Shown here: positions 55,161 to 64,000 of the stretch, piece by piece
Numbering within the stretch: the first letter of the stretch is position 1
Layout of the letters: every line of letters starts with the position of its first letter
Assembly (NCBI GenBank): GCA_963693315.1
Contig: OY856186.1
Coordinates: forward strand, 384,312,215 to 384,376,214
DNA from: Diogma glabrata
Taxonomy: Eukaryota; Arthropoda; Insecta; Diptera; Cylindrotomidae
Direction: 5' to 3'
DNA: 64,000 nucleotides
The notes under the pieces: generated by a model
What the model was told of the DNA's origin: nothing
The model's input: the letters and a program-made list of their open reading frames with translations, nothing else
The model's database searches: none
Program-made: the position numbers and the translations under genes

Positions 55161-58129
55161 TTTTAAAAAAATTTAATGAATGAAACCACAACAAGCGGTT
55201 GATCGAGGTATTTTTAACATAATCTGTCATTTTAATCAGATCTCAATTAGTATAATTAAATTTTGTTTTTAATTACTTAACGAGCTACCAAATACAATAC
55301 ATTTACTCTTTTTTCCATTGTGAATTTCAAGAACACGAATAATAGAAATTTTCAATTTTCTTAAGTAGAAAAAGGAACAAATTTAACATTCATTAGTAAC
55401 AACAAATAAATACAAAATTGAAAAAAAACATTATTTAGTTTATAAAGATAATTTTCTTACATATACGTTCAGGTTTAACTGATAAAAGGAAACCAAAAAA
55501 AAGTCAGAAATTTTATGTAAAACATATTTTTTTATTGTTATTGTTGTTGTTCATTGCTTGAGTTGACAATAGGAGTAACGATAATTTAATTTTCTCGGAA
55601 ATTGAAAATTGAATAGGTATTTTCACATAATGGATGTTATTATATTTGACGCATTTTATTTAACAATTTTTTTTTTATTTTTGAACTTGTTGAATTAGAA
55701 AATATATTAACTGTATTGGTGATGATTTATATTTTGGAGAGTTATTCTGCTCTACCGTACCGTTGATTACTTTTATATACATAAAAAAAAGTTTTTGACA
55801 TTATAAAATGCCATTCCTTGGTGAACATGACATTTATACAATTTTAATTTCCATCAATTAAAATATTCAAACAACTCACCCCAAAAGGGGCGGTTTTGTG
55901 CTATGTAGTTAGAATTTCTACATATTTTCAGAAATTATGTTATCAAAGAATTTTATTTATAGAAATATAAATCAACGGTAAATGTTTTTCTGTTTTGGTT
56001 TTTCTTTTTTTTTTCTTGTAATTTCTATAATTATTATGTTTTCTGTTCAACAACCATAGAAGGCTTAAAAGCTTGGTGATATTTTAATTGAGCTCAAGTG
56101 GGAGGAAATAATTTAATAATGTTTGCTTTGATATAGTGTTTTAATAAGGAGCTACTTGCATGTAAGTAGACATAATCATATTATTTCTTTGTTTCTTGTC
56201 GACATTAAAGCTAAGTTTTGAACATATAATTGTTTTGGAAATAATGATGTATTTTCCCTTTATTTTCTTACCATAACTTATCAATTAATCCTTGGTTAAT
56301 TTAAATTCTGTTTTTGAACATTAATATTTATAGTATTTAAACTGGTTGAATTGGTTGTGTTAAATTAGTTGAGAATTTTGGTAAATGATAAATTACAGGT
56401 TTGATAAATTGTATGAATTTAAATTACTAGGGGTGGAATTTTTTATTATTATCTTGTACTAACATTTTGTTCATTAATTTTAAAGTAAAGCGTCATGTAC
56501 AACACAACATAAATTTTACTATAAAAGGAGGCTCTGTTGTTTGAATTTTAGAATTCTTCAGTTTGGAGTGTTTTGTTAACAAAAAAATGTTGTTACAAAA
56601 ATAATTACTTCATAGATTTTGCACAATTTGAAAGCTCCAACCTTACCATAAAATATAATAAAAATAAAAGAAAGCATTTGAAGATGTTCAGCGCAGCTCA
56701 ACAAATTTTTGTTTATGATGAAATGCGTGATCTTGACGAAGAATGCCGAATCCAATGATTTTTGACCGACTTATAACTTATAAATAAAAAATGCATGGTT
56801 TATAGAATATTTATAAAGTGTTTAGTTTGAAAACAGGGTGTTCCGAAAGATAACTGGTTATTTAAATTCAGGATATCTAAAATAAAATTAATAATATGCA
56901 ATCTTAAAATATTTTATTTCATGGTATTTTTAACTATGTAAGCTAATATTTTTCTACGTCTTTTTTCTAAGAGGCAAGTCTAAAAAATTATCAATGCAAA
57001 TTAAAACGTTGATATTGAAAATATCAATTTGATATCAAAGTAACCTTGAATTTGAATCTCTAAAAAACTTTCGGACCACCCTATTTACTTTAAAAGTTTT
57101 CTAGAAACATGTATTTTTTATTTCACCTATATTCCTTGCATGGCAAGTATGAAGTTGATGAAAAATTATCAGGTTAAGCGTCGGTCGTTTAGAATCTGGG
57201 TCACGAATTTCATTATTTCTATTAGATGACTCCCGAGATTGTGCTTAAGAATTAATGAGAGTAAGTGGAGTGTAAAATGCAATTTATTTAGTTATAATTT
57301 GTGCAAACAAATGCCAGTTGTACAGTTTGGTCTATGTTTAATGTAAAAATTAATTAGTACATGGCCTTAATTTGCTGGGCGTTAGAAATTTATCATTTTT
57401 CATGGAAGTCAACATTTATATTACAATATTATTGGTTTGTGTTGGATCCTGCTGCTGTGAAGTATGCTTCATTGACATATTAATTTCAGCTTCAAGAATA
57501 CAGTCCACTAACATTAGTAGGCCGATTCAGAAATCTTTTAGTAAAGATAATGAAAACAAACACAAAAATCAAATGGGCACTTAGAATAATTAATTTTAGT
57601 GATTTCAAAAAATTATTATGAGATACACTAGACAAGAATTGTAAACATGATTACTTTTAATTGCATTACTTACCAAAGGCAAACTTTTATCATAAACGTT
57701 CTGTTTCTACAGAGACGAATATTGTCAGCATTCAATCATCTTGAATGGTAACCACCTATAATTATGACCTTTATATTTTAGTTTCAACAACTGTGACCTT
57801 ATGTCTATTGAATAAAAGTTTTGTATTTAATAAAACTCAAGCAACAATGAGATTTTACATGTGTTTATGTTAAGGTTCAAGTTTACTTAATCTCAGCCAA
57901 AATCAAGTTGGTGTTTATTCGTTGCGTATGTAACAGTCAAGACCGCATTTTGTGAATGTTTAACATTTTCTCATTGATTTCTTCTACTTTTCAACTGCAT
58001 AGCGCAAGAACAACTCATGCATTCACTAAAAATTTTTTATCTTTTCCGGTTATTAGCAACAGATGATAGGATTTATTGTTTAGTTATCCATTCTTTAAGA
58101 AATAATATAAAAAAACAAAAAAAGAAAGA
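55161..58129. other. Gene-free AT-rich stretch
   Basis: No gene supported. TATAAAAGG at 56,520 with TCAGTT at 56,558 looks promoter-like, but the spacing (about 40 bases) is longer than usual and the following 61-codon frame has no domain. A 60-codon frame from ATG 57,402 begins with a hydrophobic Cys-rich segment, which is not enough to call a secreted peptide. Confidence 0.45.
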
Positions 58130-58255
58130 TTTACGTCCATCAACACCTTTGAACGTATGTTGTTGTGGGACCTTGGTCTTAAAAAGTTTTTATGTGTTGT
58201 TGTGACACATATTGTAATTCCTACTACACAACACATTTTACAGATAAAATTTCTA
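58130..58255 (+). mobile_element. LINE 3'-end fragment (same family as 23,181-24,359)
   Basis: ACGTCCATCAACACCTTTGA, ATGTTGTTGTGGGACCTTGG and GTGTTGTTGTGACACATATT, then CCTACTACACAACACA, match the end of the coding region and 3' UTR of the minus-strand LINE. Strongly 5'-truncated. Confidence 0.85.
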
Positions 58256-58305
58256 ATAAATTGATCTAGGGATTGAACTAAATAAATTTTTTTTCTATTT
58301 TTAAC

Positions 58306-59563
58306 TACACCGAAAAAAAAAACGTTGGTAGGATCAACTACAAAGCTTGTTTGATTTTGCGTCTAATATGAACATGGTTATTTTAACCAATGTAGCATTG
58401 TCAATTTATTTTAAAAAACGTAACAATTTTCATTATTTAAATCAACAACGGTGTGATCAATTTCGTGTTCAAACATTCACAAATCATAGTTGAATTAAGT
58501 AGTTTGTTCATGTTTTTGTTTGAAAATTTTTGTGTTTGTTAAAATAAAAAACGAGGAAAAACAAAATTCGTTCAATGATATAAATAATAAACAAAAGAAT
58601 AGAAAAATAAAAAGTTTTTTATATATTCTAACATGGCTGGTTTTATTGAACATTTTAGGAAATAATTTACAAGCGTTTAATTGGATTGAATAATTTTTAT
58701 ATTATCTGCACATAAAATTATGTGCGGAAGAAATTTTTTTGTGAATATAATATCAACAATCTTGTTAAATTAATAGGCCCTTTCCATAATTAATTTTAGT
58801 GATTTAAAAAAATTCTTATATTTTTTTAATATTTTTAATTTGTCTTATTTCGTGTCGATTTATCGATATTTTAATTTAATTTTTCATAATAATGAGAAAA
58901 TTATAGAAAATTAGTATTATTTTCTACACATAATTCAAATATTTAAATTTTTTGATTTCTGAATTTTGGTCTTTTAAATTGTATCATTAAAAATATGGCG
59001 AAAAAATGGACGCATCCTTTACAAACAAAATCACACTCATACATTTCCTATTTAGAACGTAAATATACGAACGCTATCTTCATACATAAAAATGTTTGTC
59101 GGGTTTGATGCGAAATACATATTTCTAATATAAAAAATTTCAAATATTATATTTACGAAAAAAACGAACCCATACAAACATCGATAGCAGCAAAAACAAA
59201 CAAAGATGTACCAAACCAATAGATTTAATACGGAGTATTGCTTGATTCTATCACAAACGTATTCAATATTACTATTTTTAGTCTAATTTTTTATTTACCA
59301 CGTTTGAAGTCAATTGAAAATTAAATCAACCACGGCATCGTTGCTCGAAAATGAAATCATAGTTGACTCAACTACAAACATGGTTAAATCAAATATGTTT
59401 GTGATACTTATAAAAAAATATATCAACAACAGTAAAATTGTTAATTTAAATTCGGAGCGTTAATTGATTCTATCACAAACGTATTTATTTCCCCAATTTT
59501 CACTTAATGCTCGATTAACAATGCAACATGTTTGAATCAAACAAGATTTTTTCTTTCGGTGTA
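58306..59563. mobile_element. MITE-like element with CACCGAAA termini and TA flanks
   Basis: The ends CACCGAAAAAAAAAA (58,308 onward) and TTTTTTCTTTCGGTG (to 59,561) are inverted repeats of about 14 bp. CTTGTTTGATT lies shortly inside each end. Both ends are flanked by TA (58,306-58,307; 59,562-59,563), as with Tc1/mariner-type or related insertions. The interior (1.25 kb) is non-coding and internally repetitive: GATTCTATCACAAACGTATT occurs at 59,244 and 59,466, and ATCATAGTTGA(A/C)T occurs twice (about 58,485 and 59,355). Superfamily inferred only from TA and end sequence. Confidence 0.65.
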
Positions 59564-59686
59564 ATTACACTAGAATTTGATTTAAATAAAAATTTTACTA
59601 CTTACATTTAAAGAAAAACGTGAACTCAAAAAAAATTTATCTTTTTTCGATATTCACGAGAATAATTGGATGACAAATCAACATGT
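59564..59686. other. Short unassigned spacer
   Basis: Nothing recognised. Confidence 0.4.
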
Positions 59687-59835
59687 GGGAAGTGAGATTC
59701 TCGTATTTGTAATAATTGAAACATCGAAATTGATGAGTTCGTATTCCATATTTTCAACAATTACGAATCATGTGTTGATAAAAAGAATGCAAACCGATAC
59801 AGTGGCGATTGATGACATACATCATCATAACAGGA
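59687..59835 (+). repeat. Dispersed repeat, partner of 54,987-55,115
   Basis: See partner locus: same order of AGTGAGATTCTCGTATTT, CATCGAAATTGATG and CATCATCATAACA. Confidence 0.6.
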
Positions 59836-60035
59836 CTATCTTTCTGACGACTCCGTCACGGCAGATTGCAAAATGACGATGCATGATAAGAGGAACCCTC
59901 CTAAACCTATCCATCCGGGCACCACAGCCCAATAGTTTGTAGTGGCAGCGAAGGTTGTAAGATTCGCCAAGGCTTGCACCCACACCGTACAACAATATCA
60001 ACAGGAACAACCCTTGTCAACGCTACCGTGGCAAT
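59836..60035. other. GC-richer segment of unknown nature
   Basis: About 200 bases with clearly higher GC (CGACTCCGTCACGGC, CCTATCCATCCGGGCACC, CACCCACACCGTACAAC). Open frames exist on both strands without stops for 50-60 codons, but I recognise no product. Probably a fragment of an unidentified element. Confidence 0.4.
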
Positions 60036-60750
60036 GTAACGATCAGCTATTTCGAATATTTCTCTAAAAGTAGGAATATTCAAATATATAGATTTTTGCT
60101 AATAATTTGCGAATTTCTTGCAACGGGCTTTATTTTCTAAAAGGAAACATGCATAAAAGTTTTTATGTATGCAACAAGTTAGTCAATAATATTTTAACGT
60201 TTAATTTTATTTCATTACTCTCAATACTAATTAATGACACTGTTTGGGTGCATTACATGTAGAGTAATACAGCTGTTCAAATTTATTGAGTTTTAGAAAA
60301 GTTGGTTGATCAGATGATATATAGAAGTTTAAACGTATAATTTTTAAAACAAGAAAGAAACAAGAGAAAAGAAACAAAACACTGAAAGATTTTACATATA
60401 TTCCGACTTAAATCGATCAAAAGGTCATTATGTAAATTTAAATCATTAACTGATTGTGATTAAAAAAAAAAAATAAAAAAATAAAATGTAAAAAAATGTT
60501 TTTATAAACTATTAAATTGTAAAAATTAATATATTTTTAAAGTTGGTTATTTAATTGCTAGCAGTGTTAAGGTTTCGTTGCCTATTACCAAAGTTGGGTG
60601 TGTTAAGAAGTTTAATAGCTGCAATTGTTAAATATCAAACAAATAATCCAAACAAATTTCTACATTTTGAATTTATTTTTAATAACATATTTTTGTTTGG
60701 ATTTAAAACAAACGGCTTCGAAGATAGCGAAACCGTTGTTTAACCATTCC
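60036..60750. other. Gene-free AT-rich stretch
   Basis: Two overlapping frames (62 and 68 codons, 60,555-60,831) have no domain in this part. Confidence 0.4.
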
Positions 60751-60754
60751 GGTT

Positions 60755-61055
60755 ATTGGAACAAAATGAATCGATGGTGGTTGAGATGGATGAATGGACG
60801 TCTATGGATGACGCTTCAGATTTTTGGATGAACGAATTATGGGGTGCAATTTGTAACAACCTACAATCAACATATGTTCCACAGGACTGGATTTGAATGA
60901 AAACAATTAATTAATGTAAGCTTTTAATTTAATTTATATAATTTTTGTTAATTTATTTTTGTTTTGTAAAATAATTTTTACTGCTAGCTAATTTTACAAT
61001 CTAAAGAAATTTTTTTTTAATTATTCTGTGACATATAAGAGATTTCCAGGGTCAG
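60755..61055 (+). pseudogene. Possible decayed relative of the Harbinger/THAP element gene region
   Basis: A plus-strand frame reads LLEQNESMVVEMDEW, DDASDFWMNELWGAICNNL and YVPQDWI before a stop at about 60,897. It has an acidic, tryptophan-bearing composition that looks protein-like, but I recognise no family. Right after it AATTAATGTAAGC is followed by TTAATTTATATAATTTTTG and later CTGTGACATATAAGAGATTTCCA. These match the sequence after the THAP exon at 16,553-16,690, where the equivalent of GTAAGC is GTAGG. The shared segment suggests both loci derive from one element family and that GTAAGC is a splice donor. Evidence is modest. Confidence 0.3.
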
Positions 61056-61098
61056 GCTTTCCGAATTTCTTTTACAAAAGTCTTGTCTCTAAAAACAA

Positions 61099-61150
61099 GG
61101 CTCGCACCCACGACCCGAGATCCAGATTGAAAACACACTCGGTTTGAGGG
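61099..61150 (-). ncRNA. tRNA-like fragment, minus strand, probably SINE-derived
   Basis: Reverse-complemented: CCGAGTGTGTTTTCAATCTG, then ATCTCGGGTCGTGGGTGCGAGCC. GGGTGCGAGCC differs by one base from a tRNA T-arm/B-box word. There is no acceptor stem, so not an intact tRNA. Confidence 0.4.
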
Positions 61151-61199
61151 AACCAGAAAAACTATATTGATAATAAAATAAATTCCAAAATGCAGATTT

Positions 61200-62200
61200 T
61201 TGCCGTGGACACACAGATATTAAGTTCGTATGTCCCTCGAATGGTATACACCTCTTCGTTTGGAAGCCAGGTCTTCCAACTCGTAAATGATATTGTTGAG
61301 CACTTTTAACAAATGCTTCAGTTTTTTCATTCGTTTCCGTAGCATAAATTGCACAATGCTAAATTAGGAGTCTGAAGATTCTGCCAGCTAAATTAGTCTA
61401 AAAAAAAAAATTATGAACATTTTGTTTGGATACATAAAATTAGATAACTGATTATTGAAGAATTGTTTTGGAATTTAAGATAGAACATCTAAAAAAACAA
61501 AGGATAGCCTCAAAGTCTGCTATTAAAAAAATAATGTTATAAGTCAAAAAAAAATTCGTGTGAACGCTAAAGAACGACCCGGTTTGGATAAAATCCTATC
61601 GTTATAGATTGGATATAGAACCTTCCGGTGATTAACTGAAGTATGTACACCTCTATTCACTACACTGTTATATTTAAAAAAAAGTTTCTATTTCAAAGAA
61701 CACCACCAGAATTAAACGATTCTGCAAGAGATTTTGTTCTGTTCGCACAGCATCTCAAACTTGCGATGTTTTTTTTTTAAACATTTTGTTATAGTTTTAG
61801 TATTTTCACACACTTAATGCGCCTTTAAGATTAGCAGAAGTCGATCCCATTCCATATTTAAATACGTATAACATCAACCACTTCAACGCATTTCAGCGAC
61901 TAACTTATTTGGTGTGCCTTTACCCTCCGTGTGATACCTCACTTTATTTTTTGGTTTTGGAATGGGATGTGATTTTATTGTTAAAAATGTATTACAAAAA
62001 ACATTTCTGCAGAAAACGCTTCATGTTGAAAAAAAAATTGTAATTGAAGCGTAATATTTTGGCGTAGGCTCTCGAACGTGTAATGAAGAGCTTTCTCATT
62101 GGCGAACCAATGAGAATGGCATAGCAGGATGCATACCTAGAGTTATTTAACGCCGTAACGACTAAAGCTCAGTCATCGTGGATTTGATAGATTGTTACCT
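61200..62200. other. Gene-free stretch
   Basis: No gene recognised. A small inverted repeat, CTCTCGAACGTG...CTTTCTCATTGGCGAACCAATGAGAA, gives a hairpin TTCTCATTGG-CGAA-CCAATGAGAA at about 62,092-62,115. Confidence 0.45.
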
Positions 62201-62204
62201 GCTG

Positions 62205-62320
62205 CTTCAACACAAATAGAGAAATGTACCCAAATTACGTGAATAAACAGAAGTTTAAACAAAACGAATGGAAAAATGAAACTCTGGCGACCCCTTTTGC
62301 GAAAGAACCACTATCAGCGC
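62205..62320 (+). repeat. Possible third, degraded copy of the unrecognised coding repeat
   Basis: CAACACAAATA, a Lys-rich stretch and GAAACTCTGGCGACCCC occur in the order seen at 53,480-53,575 and 29,800-29,900. A CACTCACCCCATGATTATA word at about 63,118 may correspond to the CACCCCATAATTG word of the other copies, but it is 800 bp away instead of 130. The 100-codon frame at 62,224-62,526 is not convincing as a protein. Confidence 0.35.
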
Positions 62321-63220
62321 GTCCAACCCCCACAATCATTCCCATACGCCCACACACTCACGCTTCATACATGCTAACATTCACCCACACACTCAGACTG
62401 CGAAACAAGACAATTAAGCTCAAAGACCCACAGCAAGTACCGCAAATGGTAGTAATCAAACATAAGTTGTATTGCTGTCATCTGATCAATTTGATACAGC
62501 TTGTACACCACTGCCATTGCTGGTAAACCGAGAATCAAATCTTAGAGCACGGGAGAACGTCACACGCTATATTGAAAGTCTTTATTATTTATTTCCCTTT
62601 TTCTTTATTAATAACATTTTCAAAAATGTTTGAAACCATACGAAATTACCAAAGAATACAGCTCCAAAAAAGTTATAATTTTATTTGTAAGTTAAATAAA
62701 TATTTCCAAACCAATTTAATTAAATACCTGTAGTTTACAGTTGGTTAATGTATAATATGGTTAATAAAATATAAAACATGACAAGAATTTATTTTTTTTT
62801 GTTTGTTTGGTTTTCATATTGTTTGGGATTGATTTTAAAAGTATAAATATAAAGTATAAATATATATTTATAAGTATAAATTAATAAATTTAGGTAATAT
62901 ATAATAAAAAATGTATTTGGAAAACGAGATATTACCTCAGAGCAAAAATATTTCGATTATAATCATTACCAAATTAGACTGAATGTGTCTCGCCACAAGC
63001 ATCGCCAACTCTCACACACACGAAACGACAAGCAAGCCTCCATTCAATCACTTGTACACCCTTTCACACGCATTCACACCTCTACGTTAGATAAAGTAAA
63101 ATAAAATAACCAAAATTCACTCACCCCATGATTATATCCTCCAGGCTTCAAAGTCTTATGGTCCTAGCCCTCCATCAGCAGTGAATGATCCCACAGGTGT
63201 CATTGCCAAAATTGAATAAA
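62321..63220. other. Gene-free stretch with scattered CA-rich words
   Basis: Contains CCCACACACTCACGC and similar CA-rich words at 62,345-62,395 and 63,010-63,080, otherwise AT-rich DNA. Confidence 0.4.
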
Positions 63221-63224
63221 TAAT

Positions 63225-63560
63225 ACTTAAATGTTGCGTTGATATATGTTTGAAATACAGTAGTAACAGAAAAAATTTTATTTAAATGTTGCGATGAAAT
63301 ATGGTTGAAATACGGTAGTAACAGCAAAAATTTTATTTAAATGTTGCGTTGAACTACTGTAGACAATAGATAGCAAAAACTATATCAAATGTTGTATAAA
63401 TATCGCAGAAAAGTTGCGCCGCAATAGCTAAGCGATTGATGTACATGGATACAAAGACTATGTAAATGTTGATATAACACACGATGTATAAACTGATATA
63501 TATATACTATGCAAATGTTGTGCTGCAACAACTCAGGCAGTTGCTGATAAAACTGTAGAA
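63225..63560. repeat. Degenerate minisatellite, about 55 bp period
   Basis: AAATGTTGCG(T/A)TGA recurs at about 63,231, 63,286 and 63,341 with GAAATAC(A/G)GTAGTAACAG between. More diverged AAATGTTG units follow to about 63,520. Confidence 0.75.
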
Positions 63561-63797
63561 ATATTTTATAAATCCCGTGCGAAAGTTACGTCACCAAAAC
63601 TCCACCAATACTTTTTGTAATCGAAAGCACGCCGTATTTACAAAAAAATACAAGTTTACAGTATTCACATATAACTTTAACATATATTTCCTTTTTTTTT
63701 GTTTGGTAATTGGTGATTATATGAACAGCTACTTTAACTCAATTTAAACTAGTTAATTAATATCTTACGGCAATACAATAAATAATAATAAATAAAT
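63561..63797. other. Short AT-rich spacer
   Basis: Nothing recognised. Confidence 0.4.
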
Positions 63798-64000
63798 GAA
63801 TTCTCTTAGTGTTATTAATTTTTCTATCTGACATTTATAGTTAGCGATTTGAATAACACCAATTTTACTGTTTAATATCACAGATTTTGACATGCAACAA
63901 CGTAAAGTTTAATATCACAGATTTTAATACAGCTTTTAAACAAAAGAATTCTCTTAGTATTTACAATTTTTCTATTTGACATCTATAGTTAACGATTTGA
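63798..64000. repeat. Tandem repeat with 148-bp period running off the window edge
   Basis: GAATTCTCTTAGT starts at 63,798 and again at 63,946, each followed by TTTTTCTAT(C/T)TGACAT and TATAGTTA(G/A)CGATTTGA. GTTTAATATCACAGATTTT also occurs twice within the unit. The array may continue beyond 64,000. Confidence 0.75.

Noticed and set aside
56520..56565. TATAAAAGG plus TCAGTT as a core promoter
   Set aside because: Spacing of about 40 bases exceeds the usual 30-32 and no plausible gene follows.
57402..57584. A 60-codon frame starting with a hydrophobic, Cys-rich segment, as a secreted peptide
   Set aside because: The remainder is low-complexity Lys/Asn-rich, there is no cysteine pattern after the putative signal and no promoter or splice support.
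60800..60850. AATTATGGGGTGC at 60.83 kb as another copy of the CACCCCATAATT block of the unknown coding repeat
   Set aside because: Only about 13 bases match, in the opposite orientation, and the surroundings differ. Coincidence is likely.

Overview
This 64 kb window is AT-rich eukaryotic DNA, most likely from an insect or another arthropod. The evidence is indirect: decayed non-LTR retrotransposons (one RTE-like, the others Jockey/CR1/R1-like), a PIF/Harbinger transposon with a THAP-domain gene, interspersed elements with a CA/CAGA microsatellite and a 3' hairpin that resemble Helentron-derived elements (HINE/DINE-1), and many satellite and minisatellite blocks. I found no convincing host protein-coding gene, no intact tRNA or rRNA and no CRISPR array. 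Nearly every open frame is under 100 codons and fits chance in AT-rich sequence. The window looks like intergenic DNA or one very large intron filled by successive waves of mobile elements. The species cannot be named from the sequence.

Layout. 1-7.6 kb: AT-rich DNA with a 510-bp-spaced direct repeat, a minisatellite-bearing interspersed repeat (about 4.7-5.7 kb) and a LINE RNase-H-like remnant. 7.7-9.7 kb: a satellite of about 17 units of 121-122 bp, arranged largely as dimers. 10.2-10.7 kb: a TCTATGG-type minisatellite and several palindromes. 11.1-11.7 kb: the 3' end of a LINE. 12.4-13.4 kb and 41.3-43.0 kb: two inverted copies of one interspersed element. 14.25-17.61 kb: a complete-ended but dead PIF/Harbinger element with TTA target duplications, a THAP pseudogene and a convergent transposase fragment. 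18.9-24.8 kb: a nest of insertions. A GATC-rich array is interrupted by an element with outer ends starting GGACCCCGATTAT, which contains a 2.7 kb foldback transposon with about 1 kb arms and a 5'-truncated LINE. 34.1-36.4 kb: a 5'-truncated RTE-like LINE with poly(A) and a 12-bp target duplication. 36.6-38.1, 49.9-51.2 and 4.7-5.7 kb: one minisatellite-bearing HINE-like family. 46.5-48.3 kb: a related element with a tandem 631-bp duplication. 58.3-59.6 kb: a TA-flanked MITE-like element.

The most unusual feature is at 43,043-44,910. It holds four near-identical head-to-tail copies of a 456-bp unit plus 44 bp, bounded by a 12-bp direct repeat (ATTGTATACATT). Each unit is rich in short inverted repeats and carries an ordered set of motifs (GTC, CTGATGAG, CGAAAC, with a perfect 6-bp closing helix) that match the core of a type III hammerhead ribozyme, although stems I and II are atypical. 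Tandem unit, ribozyme-like motif and target-site duplication together recall retrozymes, small non-coding retroelements that move through circular RNA. This is an inference and needs folding and transcript evidence.

The elements do not form a pathway. Their relations are nesting (LINE inside transposon inside satellite), shared 3' modules between interspersed families, and several families present in two to four copies within the window.
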